From NCBI GenBank assembly GCA_044224315.1, contig JBGAKR010000001.1:248001-312000 (forward strand): DNA of 64,000 nt, written 5' to 3'. Every line of letters starts with the position of its first letter. The stretch's first letter is position 1. The stretch is from JAGXTF01 sp044224315 (GTDB lineage Bacteria; Bacteroidota; Bacteroidia; NS11-12g; UBA955). A program made the position numbers and the translations under genes. A model generated the notes under the pieces. That model was not told the DNA's origin and did not search any database. It saw only the letters and a program-made list of their open reading frames with translations. Of this stretch, positions 9,401-18,212 are shown piece by piece.

Positions 9401-11732
9401 GATTGTAAAAAGGTATTGGACTTTTGGCGATGGAACGTATTCCGACAAAACCAATCCGGGAAAATTGTATATTTATTCCGGTAGATACTCTGTAAGCCTT
9501 ACGGTTACCAACTCACAGGGCTGCACCGATTCTATCCGCATACCGGATTTGGTGGTGGTAAACGGGCCTACAGGCAATTACACATTTGATAAAAAATACG
9601 GATGCACCCCATTGCTTGTAAATTTAAATACCACTACCAAAGGTGTAATTAAAAAGTTTGAATTTGATATGGGAGATGGAACCGTGTTAGATACATCTGG
9701 CAAGCTGCACATTTATAAGCGTCCTGGTGCCTACATACCCAGGTTGATTTTAACCGATACCACAGGCTGCCGTTTTTCTCCTCCGCCTAACGATACCATT
9801 TATGTATATCCCAATCCTACAGCTGCGTTTACAAATGGAAAAGTTTGTGATAATAAATTGTATAAAATTGCCAATGAATCTAATCTGGCAGGTGAAATTC
9901 AACAAAAAGTACAATGGAGAATTAAAGGGAATATTAAAAGTACAACAGACACATTTTCAGTAATTTTCAATAAGGCTGGGGGCAAAGATGTGGAACTGTG
10001 GATCCAAACCACCCATGCCTGCGCAGATAGTATTACCAAGCCATTTTATACATATGGTCTAACACCCGACATTTCCAAGCCTAAAACTGAAATTTGCCTG
10101 GGCGAAAAATTAATATTAAACGATATATCTACGGGCGATACGACCATTACAAAACGCCAGGTTTTCATAGATAAAGCCCCCATAATTTATTCAAATCCCA
10201 TTCAATTCAATGCTGTAAAAAAAGGTAAAATTCCATTGCAATTTATTATATCCGATGCAATGGGCTGTGAGGATACTTTGTATGATGCTGCTTTTATGAA
10301 AGTGGGAGATACTTTGCCCCCCAACCCATTGAAAATGCTGCGCAGCACAGTGGTAGATGATTACACTACTGAGTCGAGATTTAATGTGAGCAAAGAGGTG
10401 GATTTTAAAGAATATCGACTATTTAGCTGGCAAAATGGGGGCTGGAAATTATCTGCCCAGTCAGGCAATTTAAATGATACCAATATGCAAATTAGCGGAT
10501 TAAATACCCTGGCAAACCCATACTGTCACAGAATAATTCAGGCCAATTTTTGCGACAAAACCAATGATATTACTGCGGTAATTCCGCATTGTACAATTGA
10601 AACCAAAGCACAGGGTGATACAAATAAAGCCCAGGTTTGGTGGACACCTTACAGCGGATGGAATAAAGTAGAAAAATATCGCATTCACCGAAAAAAATCG
10701 ACCGATAATAATTTCATTTTAATTGATTCGGTACCAGGCAATGTGTTTAAATATACCGATACGTCGGTGTATTGCCATGTAATTTATGATTATAAAATTG
10801 AGGGACTAGAATATTTTGGCAACCACCAAAACAGCTTTAGTGATACAGCCCGGGCTATTCCCTTGCACGTATTATCAGTGCCACCTCCGCAAATTTGGCG
10901 CACCACAGTAGATACAAATCTATACACCCATACTGAGTGGAAAATGGTTAATAAAACCAAATTCCCGATTGATTATTACACCCTATATAAGTGGAATAAA
11001 AATAGCTGGAGTGTATTAAAAGACCGAATTACAGGGAATGGTTTAATGGCAGAAAATGATTTCAAAACCGATGTAAATAACAGTTACTATACATACGCCG
11101 TGCAAGCAACGGATGTATGCGAAACCCAGAGTATTTTCAGCAATCCGGGTCGAAGTATTTTGTTAAAAATAAAGCAAGATCCTATTAGTTTAGAACCTGT
11201 TTTATACTGGAATCAGTATTTACAATGGAATGAAGGTGTAGCAGAATACGCTATAGAACGCAAAGGTAAAGATGGTAAATTTTTTGAACTTGGACGTGTA
11301 AAAGGCAGTGATACTATTTTTACCGACAAAACCATTCCGCATTTCTGTGAAAAAGATTTTATTTACAGGGTTACAGCCTATCGCAACCAACCTACAAACT
11401 TCCCGGATTCTATGCATTTTGTGCAATCGCAATCCAATTATGCAGCATTTTTACCCGAAATGAAATTGTACATTCCCAATGTATTTACCCCGGATGTAAA
11501 CAATTTAAATGACCGCTTTTTCCCTAACGGAATTTACATTTATAAATATACCATGCGCATTTACAACCGCTATGGCCAAAAGCTATATGAAAGCGATGAA
11601 TGTCGCAATGCCTGGGATGGAATTTATGATGGAAAACCTGCTCCAGATGGTGTGTATGCCTACTACATAGAAGCATGGGATATGGCGGGCAAAAAATACG
11701 ATTTCAGAGGAACAGTGCATATTATGCGCTGA
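6444..11732 (+). CDS. Giant PKD-repeat surface protein with gliding-motility-type C-terminal domain
   Basis: About 1762 residues, exported. The N-terminus (MRLFILFAFFLLTEIGKAQ) is a signal peptide. Several PKD (polycystic kidney disease-like) repeats follow, recognisable by WxFGDG/WDFGEG and the closing pattern VTLxVTDxxGC, clearly four at residues 20-350 and three more near 880-1120; the rest is beta-rich and probably diverged PKD or Fn3-like. The last 90 residues have IPNVFTPDVNNLNDRF, YNRYGQKLYES and PDGVYAYYI, the CHU_C / T9SS type B sorting domain used for surface attachment in this phylum. The start is uncertain: TTG 6444 follows the -7 box and gives the best signal peptide; TTG 6423 adds seven residues. 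Probably adhesive; the ligand is unknown. Monocistronic between a terminator and a convergent gene. Confidence 0.88.
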   Translation: MRLFILFAFFLLTEIGKAQPKAAFTASPKQGCNPLKVDFTNTSTNATSWLWSFGNGNQSTLKSPSAVYNTPGKFSVTLIATDASGKSDTLVLKDYITVFKSPVADLAGSPTEICSGETVNFEDQSTPGDGKISSWKWDFGEGGTSTSSKPNYVFTTVGAFDVTLIVTDINGCQSSIKKTKYITVNELPKADFVPDEKNKCKAPLTVNFTSTTSGKAPLKFAWQFGDGGTATDENPTHNYNANGNYNVTLLVSDAKGCKRSVVKNNLITIQPPKADFSADKRSICPGQKVHFQNLSTPMTGTGTSYWDFDNGTTSTDREPDVVFTAPGQYNIYLKYSWDGCEDEITKKAFIVVNELPVGKISPHDTQICRTPGAFFTLNGNGKNITSIDWYDDGNLAENVSTPSKHKISLGSNGSFFIKAIGVTAKGCRALIDSAIIKVRGPFAMVDLTDKTGCIPRDVKATSTSQSDDPITKYDWTGPKGEKSSKSYLDFNYNTFGVRGVTLAVTDTNGCKDDTTVSVMGGIKINVDFSYDTNRVCRNSEFTIWNHSSKRNPDTVVFEYNWFNHNKTTGDSLIKQDRLKTVFKMLGKPGNIDTLKITANSYGCLSYLDPDKWPKVLILGPEVKGYTKTFCPEDSIMGLNQSSYYTKTYWQFKDSNNKVIKYNPMQLGRRLSNTRDLWIYAFNDTGGCKDSLEFPTKIDPQQVSFSYTFDCITQKFITRNNYIGIDDSMYIWDIINQTTGIKYKLRQKNINKTLDTPGLYSIKLSVINPKFTCNPPYKISLRVFKKQTGTSTVTIDRTSCYPVKLKLNDDYFDKWKSAKWSIGSDVSFKDTQKIFDISHTDNQEDLNIYLRKTDSNNCQYVDTFYYKIGGWKAYINTSQNDETCIRSVVNFYSIIYKPTAGNNYSYVWDFGRRKGYNDRDSLQVYGWQSFPVSLTVTDNHGCQSKDIFQVDVQNSSPKANFIASNTKATCPPLDVFFTDKSTPGKFPIVKRYWTFGDGTYSDKTNPGKLYIYSGRYSVSLTVTNSQGCTDSIRIPDLVVVNGPTGNYTFDKKYGCTPLLVNLNTTTKGVIKKFEFDMGDGTVLDTSGKLHIYKRPGAYIPRLILTDTTGCRFSPPPNDTIYVYPNPTAAFTNGKVCDNKLYKIANESNLAGEIQQKVQWRIKGNIKSTTDTFSVIFNKAGGKDVELWIQTTHACADSITKPFYTYGLTPDISKPKTEICLGEKLILNDISTGDTTITKRQVFIDKAPIIYSNPIQFNAVKKGKIPLQFIISDAMGCEDTLYDAAFMKVGDTLPPNPLKMLRSTVVDDYTTESRFNVSKEVDFKEYRLFSWQNGGWKLSAQSGNLNDTNMQISGLNTLANPYCHRIIQANFCDKTNDITAVIPHCTIETKAQGDTNKAQVWWTPYSGWNKVEKYRIHRKKSTDNNFILIDSVPGNVFKYTDTSVYCHVIYDYKIEGLEYFGNHQNSFSDTARAIPLHVLSVPPPQIWRTTVDTNLYTHTEWKMVNKTKFPIDYYTLYKWNKNSWSVLKDRITGNGLMAENDFKTDVNNSYYTYAVQATDVCETQSIFSNPGRSILLKIKQDPISLEPVLYWNQYLQWNEGVAEYAIERKGKDGKFFELGRVKGSDTIFTDKTIPHFCEKDFIYRVTAYRNQPTNFPDSMHFVQSQSNYAAFLPEMKLYIPNVFTPDVNNLNDRFFPNGIYIYKYTMRIYNRYGQKLYESDECRNAWDGIYDGKPAPDGVYAYYIEAWDMAGKKYDFRGTVHIMR

Positions 11733-11751
11733 AATTAGAAGTATGTATAAA

Positions 11752-13005
11752 TTATAATAAACTTTGATACAGCGAAAGATGCCTTTCACTTACCACTGCT
11801 GCACTGTAATTCTTTTCTGCTTTTAGTCTGCACCGATTGGCAATGTCTGCATTGCTGCCAAATTTACCCGATAATAATTGTACAATATTTTCACCCAATT
11901 CCTCCGATTTATAAACTCCGGATAATACACCGGTTTCACCCTGCTCCACCATTTCAGGGATACCACCTGTGCGAAAAGCTGCTACAGGAGTTCCACAAGC
12001 CAGGCTTTCCATTATGGTGGTGGGTAAATTATCATCGTTGGATGTGGTGATATACAAATCGCCCGAACGATACCAATCTGCCATAATATTGGGATTGTTT
12101 ATAAATCCGGTAAATCGATGTGGGAAAGGCCCTGTTTGATTTATATTTCCCTTGTTTTCACCAATATATACAACTTCAATATTTTCCACTTTAGCATTGT
12201 ATAAATAATCTAGTACCTGCAAAAATTCATTGAACCCTTTGCGTTTATCAGCAATATTTACTGCCGCAAAAAGTAACACTTTTTTATTTACATCTATTCC
12301 GGTTTTTATCCTGGATTCGGCCCTGTTCTCTGGTGTAAATTGGGCAATGTCTATCGCATTTGGAATGGTGCGTATTTCTTTATTTCCGGCCGTCCCCGAT
12401 GCTCTCCCTATTTTGGCCAACCATTCGCTTGGTGTAATAAAATACAGGTTATTTGCCTTCGAAAATATTTCGGTTTTACGGGCTTTTATTTTAAAAGACA
12501 AGTCATTTTCTCCCGGATTTTTGAGCATTTTGCAATTTCCACATCCCCGCAAATAATTATCACAATTACCGGAATAATAGCAGCCGCCTGAAAAAGGCCA
12601 CATATCGTGGCAGGTCCAAACGACAGGCTTATTTAATTTTAGTAATTTTTCTAAACCAGACAGTGAAATAAAGCCTTTGTTGATCCAATGGAGATGAATA
12701 ATATCCGCTTCCAAAACCAAAGGATTGGAAGCAATATTAATTCCGGTTAAACCATGGGAAAAAGCAAATCTTACACTGGCATCCTTTTCAAATCTTAGAA
12801 AATCCAGCTTCTCTAAAGCATGCTTTGCAAATGCGTATTTTTTTCTGAAATAAGTATCAGACCATAATTTATAATTGCCAGGAATGCCGGTATAAACCAA
12901 ATGTTTAGACTCTATGCCAGGCATAGCATTCAATGCATCAGAAAGTCTTTGGGCCACTACAAATGCGCCGCCTGATGAGGATGCATTGAGATGAAGAATT
13001 TTCAT
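11752..13005 (-). CDS. GT4-family glycosyltransferase
   Basis: 417 residues with the GT-B plan. The N-terminal Rossmann half starts MKILHLNASSSGGA and includes the cysteine cluster GCYYSGNCDNYLRGCGNC around residue 145, which I have seen in surface-polysaccharide glycosyltransferases of this phylum and may bind metal. The C-terminal half has the nucleotide-sugar-binding signature ESLACGTPVAAFRTGGIPE near residue 340. It should add a sugar from an NDP-sugar donor during polysaccharide or glycoprotein glycan synthesis; donor and acceptor are not predictable. It is the last gene of a five-gene operon, its start overlapping the upstream MFS gene by 4 bases. It ends 19 bases from the convergent PKD-protein gene with no clear hairpin between. 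Confidence 0.9.
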   Translation of the reverse strand: MKILHLNASSSGGAFVVAQRLSDALNAMPGIESKHLVYTGIPGNYKLWSDTYFRKKYAFAKHALEKLDFLRFEKDASVRFAFSHGLTGINIASNPLVLEADIIHLHWINKGFISLSGLEKLLKLNKPVVWTCHDMWPFSGGCYYSGNCDNYLRGCGNCKMLKNPGENDLSFKIKARKTEIFSKANNLYFITPSEWLAKIGRASGTAGNKEIRTIPNAIDIAQFTPENRAESRIKTGIDVNKKVLLFAAVNIADKRKGFNEFLQVLDYLYNAKVENIEVVYIGENKGNINQTGPFPHRFTGFINNPNIMADWYRSGDLYITTSNDDNLPTTIMESLACGTPVAAFRTGGIPEMVEQGETGVLSGVYKSEELGENIVQLLSGKFGSNADIANRCRLKAEKNYSAAVVSERHLSLYQSLL

Positions 13006-14234
13006 TTTACTTCCTGATGAAAGTCACTGCCCGGTAAACGATTGATTAATTTATAAGAAAAGAAAGCGGTAAACGCCATTAAAATAGCCGCCACAAAATA
13101 GGGCATGGATCGATCTACCATATAGATGGCGCCCGCCAGTATTGGCCCCACACCCCGGGCCAATGCTCCAATGCTTTGCAACAATCCAAATATTTTTCCC
13201 TGGTGATTCTGATCAGAATAAATAGATATCATGGCATTGGTAGAAGGTAAAATCATACCATTTCCTGTGGTCAGAAAAATAATGGAAATTATAGCCACAG
13301 TCCAAAATAGTTGCAAACCAGGTAATGGAATAATTACCAGTCCAATTATTTCTAATATTGCACCGTAAACCAGCATTTTTTTAATGCCCAGTTTTTTCTG
13401 AAAAAATCCGATTAATCCACCTTGAATAATGGCACTAAACAACCCTATTATTCCAAACAAGTAATTTACAGCCGTTTGTGGCAGAAGGTATTTCTCTTTC
13501 CACAACACAGCGGCATTTCCTTGCATCATACTAAATGCAAGTACAAAAATTACATTAATTAAAAATAAATGGCCGATGTATTTTACACTCCAAATATGAA
13601 TCAAACCGGTAAAGGTTTCTTTGATTTGGGTAGGTTGATTTCGATTTGCTTCACGGGTTTCGGGATGCAATGATTCACTGAGAATAAATAATGCCATAAA
13701 AAAATTAATCAAACAGAGGGCGGCGGTAATCATACCTACCAGCATTAAACCGCCTGCCTGGTATAATATGGCGCCTATAAATGGCCCCACAGCAAAACCT
13801 ACCCCAAATGCAGCGCCAATTAATCCCATCATTTTTGCACGGTCCTGTGGAGCAGAAATATCCGAAATATAAGCCTGTGCAGCGCTAAGATTGGCACTGC
13901 CAATACCTGCAATGGTGCGGGCCAATAACAAAATCCACACACTGGATGCAAATCCCATGATGGCATACCCTGCAGCTGTGGCCAAAATACTTCCTAGTAT
14001 TACAGGCCGGCGGCCTATGCGATCACTTAATGAACCCCAAACCGGGGAAAACAAAAACTGCATTAACGAAAAAATCCCTAATGTTAACCCGTTTAAAATA
14101 TCCGGACTAATAGCCACGCTTTCTTTCAGGGCCAGCTCTTTTCCCAAGGTAGCGATAATCGGAATTACAATCCCAAAACCCAGTAGGTCTATAAAAATGG
14201 TAATTAACAGGGTAACTAAACGTTTATCCTTCAT
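13002..14234 (-). CDS. MFS transporter, TetA-like drug/proton antiporter family (DHA1)
   Basis: 410 residues and about 12 hydrophobic helices. The N-terminus (LLGFGIVIPIIATLG) and the helix 2-3 loop GSLSDRIGRRPVILGS are the MFS signature; the helix 5 pattern GxxxGxxxGPxxGG appears as FGVGFAVGPFIGA. This is a proton-driven exporter of the 12-helix DHA1 group, inner membrane. Similarity to TetA is at family level only and is not evidence of tetracycline resistance. It overlaps both operon neighbours by 4 bases. Confidence 0.9.
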   Translation of the reverse strand: MKDKRLVTLLITIFIDLLGFGIVIPIIATLGKELALKESVAISPDILNGLTLGIFSLMQFLFSPVWGSLSDRIGRRPVILGSILATAAGYAIMGFASSVWILLLARTIAGIGSANLSAAQAYISDISAPQDRAKMMGLIGAAFGVGFAVGPFIGAILYQAGGLMLVGMITAALCLINFFMALFILSESLHPETREANRNQPTQIKETFTGLIHIWSVKYIGHLFLINVIFVLAFSMMQGNAAVLWKEKYLLPQTAVNYLFGIIGLFSAIIQGGLIGFFQKKLGIKKMLVYGAILEIIGLVIIPLPGLQLFWTVAIISIIFLTTGNGMILPSTNAMISIYSDQNHQGKIFGLLQSIGALARGVGPILAGAIYMVDRSMPYFVAAILMAFTAFFSYKLINRLPGSDFHQEVK

Positions 14235-14728
14235 GCCACAGGATGCTTATTTACAAGTTTCAATCCTTGCCATGAGGTGTCAAACGGAATAATGAGTTTA
14301 TTTTGGGCATCCAAAACATTTATAACCAGTGTATTCAGCGTTTCGCTTTGTGCTGAGATGGCACCCGATTCCCACATTTCAGCCACCTGTTTTTGATTTA
14401 AAATCTGGTATTTGTCTTCAATTTTAATTGCCAAAAGTGTGCGTTGTAAAAAATCGCATTGGTTTTGTGTACCCCAATCGGTAAGTAATCTAAAAACCTT
14501 ATCTATACTGCAACCACTGGGGGCTTCATAGTGTTCATCCACCGCAACCAGCACCAGGCAGTTCTCAACAATTTGAAAAGTGGCACTTAATTCTTTGCCA
14601 TGGGCTTTCCAATTGGCAACAAAATTTTGCAATTCCAACGATATGTTTTCCATTTCTGCAGCATCCAAAAAACGGTTGCACAAAAATGTCCAAACCCTTG
14701 CCTGTGGGGATATATTTTGCAAAATCAT
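14231..14728 (-). CDS. Small conserved Bacteroidota protein (often misnamed 'ABC transporter ATPase')
   Basis: 165 residues. The sequence has no Walker motifs, so the database name commonly attached to this family is not justified. Recognisable family features: SPQARVWTFLCNRFL at the start, the FVANWKAHGKEL segment, ASFQ/TFQIVEN and then VAVDEHYEAPSGCSIDKVF, where the GCSID motif is strongly conserved in homologs I recall. The protein looks soluble and cytoplasmic. In this phylum it often travels with the neighbouring CCG-type Fe-S protein, as here (4-base overlap), which suggests a linked role, but no activity is known to me. Confidence 0.75.
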   Translation of the reverse strand: MILQNISPQARVWTFLCNRFLDAAEMENISLELQNFVANWKAHGKELSATFQIVENCLVLVAVDEHYEAPSGCSIDKVFRLLTDWGTQNQCDFLQRTLLAIKIEDKYQILNQKQVAEMWESGAISAQSETLNTLVINVLDAQNKLIIPFDTSWQGLKLVNKHPVA

Positions 14729-15501
14729 GCTTTATCAGATTCGATAATTAATTCAGAAATATCCATTACACGCACTTGATTTTCTTTTTCAAAATGTTTG
14801 GTACCGTCGCTAATCATGGTCATACAAAAAGGGCAATTAACTGCGATTATTTCCGCACCGGTTTCTATTGCTTCACCGGTTCTTTCAATATTAATTTCTT
14901 TATTGCCTTTTTCGGCTTCCTTAAACATTTGAGCTCCGCCTGCACCGCAACAAAGTCCGTTGGTACGGCAGCGTTTCATTTCTACCAGATCGGCATCCAG
15001 TTTCTCAATTACCATGCGCGGTGCTTCGTACACATTATTTGCGCGACCCAGATAGCAACTGTCGTGATAGGTAATTTTTTTACCGGCAAAAGCCCCCCCT
15101 TCAATGGCCAATCTGCCGCTCTGTAGCAGCTCGTTGATAAATTGGGTATGGTGCACCACCTCATAATTTCCTCCCAGCGAAGGATATTCGTTTTTTAGTG
15201 TATTAAAACAATGCGGACAAGCAGTTACAATTTTTTTAATTTCATAGCCATTTAAAACTGCAATATTCTGCATGGCTTGCATTTGAAATAAGAATTCGTT
15301 TCCTGCCCTTTTTGCCGGATCACCTGTACATCCTTCTTCGGTTCCCAGAATGGCATATTTCACATTTGCTTTATCCAGTATTTGAGAAAAAGCGCGCGAA
15401 ACTCTTTGGGCTCTTTCATCAAAACTGCCGGCACAACCTACCCAAAATAAGATTTCGGGGGTTTCACCTGCGGCTATATAGTCCTGAATGGTTTTTACCA
15501 T
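14725..15501 (-). CDS. (Fe-S)-binding protein with two CCG domains (GlcF/LutA/HdrB-like)
   Basis: 258 residues from ATG 15501; a TTG four codons earlier (15513) is possible but less likely. Two cysteine-rich CCG domains are visible: the first with FWVGCAGSFD and ACPHCFNTLKNEYP, the second with HDSCYLGRANNVYEAPR, then GLCCGAGG and NCPFCMTMI. In heterodisulfide reductase, glycolate oxidase and lactate utilisation proteins these domains bind a [4Fe-4S]-type cluster and take part in electron transfer. As a stand-alone protein it probably partners a ferredoxin-domain protein encoded elsewhere. It sits between the universal stress protein (7-base overlap) and the small conserved protein (4-base overlap). 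Confidence 0.88.
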   Translation of the reverse strand: MVKTIQDYIAAGETPEILFWVGCAGSFDERAQRVSRAFSQILDKANVKYAILGTEEGCTGDPAKRAGNEFLFQMQAMQNIAVLNGYEIKKIVTACPHCFNTLKNEYPSLGGNYEVVHHTQFINELLQSGRLAIEGGAFAGKKITYHDSCYLGRANNVYEAPRMVIEKLDADLVEMKRCRTNGLCCGAGGAQMFKEAEKGNKEINIERTGEAIETGAEIIAVNCPFCMTMISDGTKHFEKENQVRVMDISELIIESDKA

Positions 15502-16277
15502 AGAATAGACCAAACGGGGATTGGCGACTGGTTAATGAGTTGCTGGGCTACAGTACCCATAAACATACCGGCTGATTCGGTTTCGGTCATCATAAATATC
15601 AAGCCCCCGTTTTTTTCCTTGGCAAAGTCAATTACGGTTTGGGCTACAGACACACCCAACCTGGCATCTACGGTATATGGGATATTGCGTGATTTGAAAA
15701 ACTCAACCGCCTGCTTGGCATACACCAGCATATGGTGCTCCACATCCGCACTTGAAGATCGGCTTAGGCTGATTACGTGAACCGTGCTTCCGAATTTCTC
15801 GGCAAAACCCGCTGCGGGCGCCAGTTTTTGTCTACTCTCCGGCGAATCTTCGAGGGGTACTATAATGTTATTAAAATTACTGTTTTTAGCCGATTCCTGC
15901 ACAGTTAGTACAGGGCAGCGACTTGAACTAACTACCCTGAAAGCAGTGCTTCCAATCCATGCAGGCATAAATCCTGAGTGGCTATGGGTACCTACTACAA
16001 TTAAATCGGCATGGATCTCCCGCTCTACATGCACAATCTCCTTAAAGGCTCGGCCATGCTGGTGGTGAATGTGAAAGGCAATGCCTGTTTTGGAACGCAA
16101 ATCATCCAGGTAATCGTGTACGGAATCCCAATCCAGAAAATGCCCGCTGCCTTCGGCATAAATAACATGGATGGCAGATCCGTATTTCTGGGCAATTTCA
16201 ATCGCTTTTTCCAGCGCAACTGTGCTTGCGGTAGAGTGGTCGAAACCCACTAGAATTTTTTTATACGTTGTATCCAT
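15495..16277 (-). CDS. Universal stress protein, tandem UspA domains
   Basis: 260 residues comprising two Usp domains, about 1-140 and 145-260. The first domain has KILVGFDHST at the start and the ATP-binding-type motif VVGTHSHSGFMPAWIGSTAFRVV (G-2x-G-9x-G-S/T pattern); the second begins with NIIVPLEDS and ends less canonically with MMTETESAGMFMG. It probably binds ATP/ADP and acts in stress physiology; no specific target can be inferred. First gene of the minus-strand operon 16277-11752. I did not find an exact TAnnTTTG box just upstream. Confidence 0.88.
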   Translation of the reverse strand: MDTTYKKILVGFDHSTASTVALEKAIEIAQKYGSAIHVIYAEGSGHFLDWDSVHDYLDDLRSKTGIAFHIHHQHGRAFKEIVHVEREIHADLIVVGTHSHSGFMPAWIGSTAFRVVSSSRCPVLTVQESAKNSNFNNIIVPLEDSPESRQKLAPAAGFAEKFGSTVHVISLSRSSSADVEHHMLVYAKQAVEFFKSRNIPYTVDARLGVSVAQTVIDFAKEKNGGLIFMMTETESAGMFMGTVAQQLINQSPIPVWSILW

Positions 16278-16389
16278 AGCTCTTTTGTTTTCGAATTACG
16301 TAAAAATAATGGAAAAACAAAGTGACTGGGGTATTTATTTATCAAATTGAACCAAAATCCAGTTGAAAATCAGCTAATATTGCGGAAGT

Positions 16390-17421
16390 ATGATTAGAAT
16401 AATTTTCTGGTTTGCCATTGGGTTCTTCTGCAATTTATCGGCTTTGGCACAGGGAAGTTTGCGGGGTTTATCTGTAGTATCAGATAAAGTTGTGTGGGCC
16501 TCAGGCAGCAAAGGCACTGTGATGATTACACAAAACGGAGGCAAAAAATGGAAATCAATAAACCCGGCCGGATATAAAAATAAAGATTTCAGAGATATTC
16601 ACGCATGGAATGCCAAAGAAGCCATAGTGATGAGTGCCGGTGATAGTGCAGTGTTTTTAAAAACTTATGATGGGGGTAAAACATGGAAAAAAGTATATGC
16701 AAATAATAATGCCGGTGTATTTTTTGATGCCATCGATTTCGTGCATAACTGTGGTGTTGCAATCGGCGATCCTATGAAGGTAAATGTGAGTTTTAAACAG
16801 CAAAATATCAGTATAAAACCGTTCTATTTTTTGATAACAAAAGACCGGGGAGAAACATGGAACTGGCCTTCATATTATGTATTTCCAAATGACAGCACCG
16901 AAGCCATGTTTGCAGCCAGCGGAAGTATCATAAAATTAACAGACACTACCGGACCGAACTTTCAGGTGCGATTTGTAACCGGAGGATTACAACCCCGATT
17001 TTTAAGTACAGAAGGTTTGGTAAATGTATCCATTCCCATGCTCAAAGGTCCCGGTTGCGGAGCCTTTAGCTTCCACTTGAGTGCACCTTCAAAAAACCAC
17101 AATCAGGGCATTATCTGCGCAGTAGGAGGATGCTGGAAATACCCCAACAAAAACGATAGTACATGTATTTTTTCTTTAAACAACGGCCTCAGCTGGCAAT
17201 TTAGCGACACTATGCCAAACGGTTACCGAAGCTCGGTTTGTGCCAATGCTTCTGGCTCAAAATGGTTCTGCACAGGCACCAATGGTACCGATATTTCAAC
17301 CGATCAGTTAAAAACATGGCATCGCTTTTCGCCAGACGGATTCAATGTTTGCGCATGTTCCAATAAATATCTCTGGCTTGCAGGCAATCAATCTCAGATA
17401 AAAAAAATTGCACTTAAATAG
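16390..17421 (+). CDS. Secreted YCF48/BNR-repeat beta-propeller-like protein
   Basis: 343 residues with a signal peptide (cleavage expected after SALAQ, residue 21). The body carries repeated beta-propeller blades of the YCF48/sortilin kind: TQNGGKKWKSI, TYDGGKTWKKV, TKDRGETWNW and NNGLSWQFSD. In this phylum such proteins are annotated 'oxidoreductase' or photosystem assembly-like, but no catalytic motif is visible, so I call only the fold. There is no T9SS sorting domain at the end. A possible -7 box with one mismatch (TAATATTG) lies a few bases before the start. Confidence 0.75.
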   Translation: MIRIIFWFAIGFFCNLSALAQGSLRGLSVVSDKVVWASGSKGTVMITQNGGKKWKSINPAGYKNKDFRDIHAWNAKEAIVMSAGDSAVFLKTYDGGKTWKKVYANNNAGVFFDAIDFVHNCGVAIGDPMKVNVSFKQQNISIKPFYFLITKDRGETWNWPSYYVFPNDSTEAMFAASGSIIKLTDTTGPNFQVRFVTGGLQPRFLSTEGLVNVSIPMLKGPGCGAFSFHLSAPSKNHNQGIICAVGGCWKYPNKNDSTCIFSLNNGLSWQFSDTMPNGYRSSVCANASGSKWFCTGTNGTDISTDQLKTWHRFSPDGFNVCACSNKYLWLAGNQSQIKKIALK

Positions 17422-17441
17422 CTACTTTACACCAATACCTG

Positions 17442-17449
17442 TAATTTTG
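17442..17449 (+). promoter_or_regulatory. -7 box TAATTTTG for methyltransferase gene
   Basis: Exact TAnnTTTG match ending six bases before the ATG at 17455, implying an almost leaderless transcript. Confidence 0.65.
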
Positions 17450-17454
17450 TCGCT

Positions 17455-18198
17455 ATGGCCCTCACCGATCGCGAATTCTGGTTGAATTATTGGGAAAGTC
17501 ACCGTGCCGAAATCATGGTACCTGTAGCTAACTCCAATTTGTTCAGCGGTTTGTACGACTCTTATTTTCAAAAATATCCCATCCAATCTGCCTGCGAATT
17601 GGGTGGTTTTCCTGGTTCATTTTCGGTTTATCTCAAGAAAAAATACGGCGTTGAAGCCACACTTGTTGATTATGTAATTCCGCGTGATATTTTATCTGAA
17701 TTTTTTAAAACCAATCAATTAAAGGATTCAGATATCAATGTAATTGAGGCCGATATTTTTAATTTCGAACCCCAAATTAAATACGATCTGGTATTTTCCA
17801 TTGGCCTGATCGAGCATTTTGAAAACTCCAAAGAAATCATTTCCATTCACCTCAAATACATGGCAGAAAACTCCCATCTAATTATTCTGCTTCCAAATTT
17901 CACCGGATTGAATGGATGGTTTCAACGCAAATTCGACCGCGCCAATTACGACAAACATTATATCCCAAGCATGAACCCAACCATGCTAAAAAATATATTA
18001 GATGAATTGGGTTTGAAAAATACCAGCGCAGGGTATTTGGGCAAATTTGGCATTTGGCTAGAACGCGAAAATCAGCAACCGGCTTGGGTTAGGATATTTA
18101 AAAAAGCGGTGTGGTTTACCGGAAAAGTGATTACAAAAATAATTCCTGTAGACAGTAAATTATTTTCACCCTATATCGTAATAACTGCGTCGAAATAA
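17455..18198 (+). CDS. SAM-dependent class I methyltransferase
   Basis: 247 residues with a Rossmann-type methyltransferase core: ACELGGFPGSFSVYL (motif I with a glycine loop), VIEADIF and DLVFSIGLIEHFENS (the last is a typical motif IV region of small-molecule or sugar methyltransferases). The C-terminal 60 residues are basic and hydrophobic. The substrate is unknown. Its neighbours, a GT2 glycosyltransferase and an FAD oxidoreductase of the sugar-mutase/amine-oxidase type, make a role in glycan or isoprenoid-glycan modification plausible but unproven. It ends 14 bases from the convergent GT2 gene. Confidence 0.8.
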   Translation: MALTDREFWLNYWESHRAEIMVPVANSNLFSGLYDSYFQKYPIQSACELGGFPGSFSVYLKKKYGVEATLVDYVIPRDILSEFFKTNQLKDSDINVIEADIFNFEPQIKYDLVFSIGLIEHFENSKEIISIHLKYMAENSHLIILLPNFTGLNGWFQRKFDRANYDKHYIPSMNPTMLKNILDELGLKNTSAGYLGKFGIWLERENQQPAWVRIFKKAVWFTGKVITKIIPVDSKLFSPYIVITASK

Positions 18199-18212
18199 CG
18201 CTTTAGAATCGC

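Noticed and set aside
13002..14234. Tetracycline-resistance determinant
   Set aside because: Only general DHA1-family similarity; chromosomal operon context with no regulator or resistance gene neighbours.
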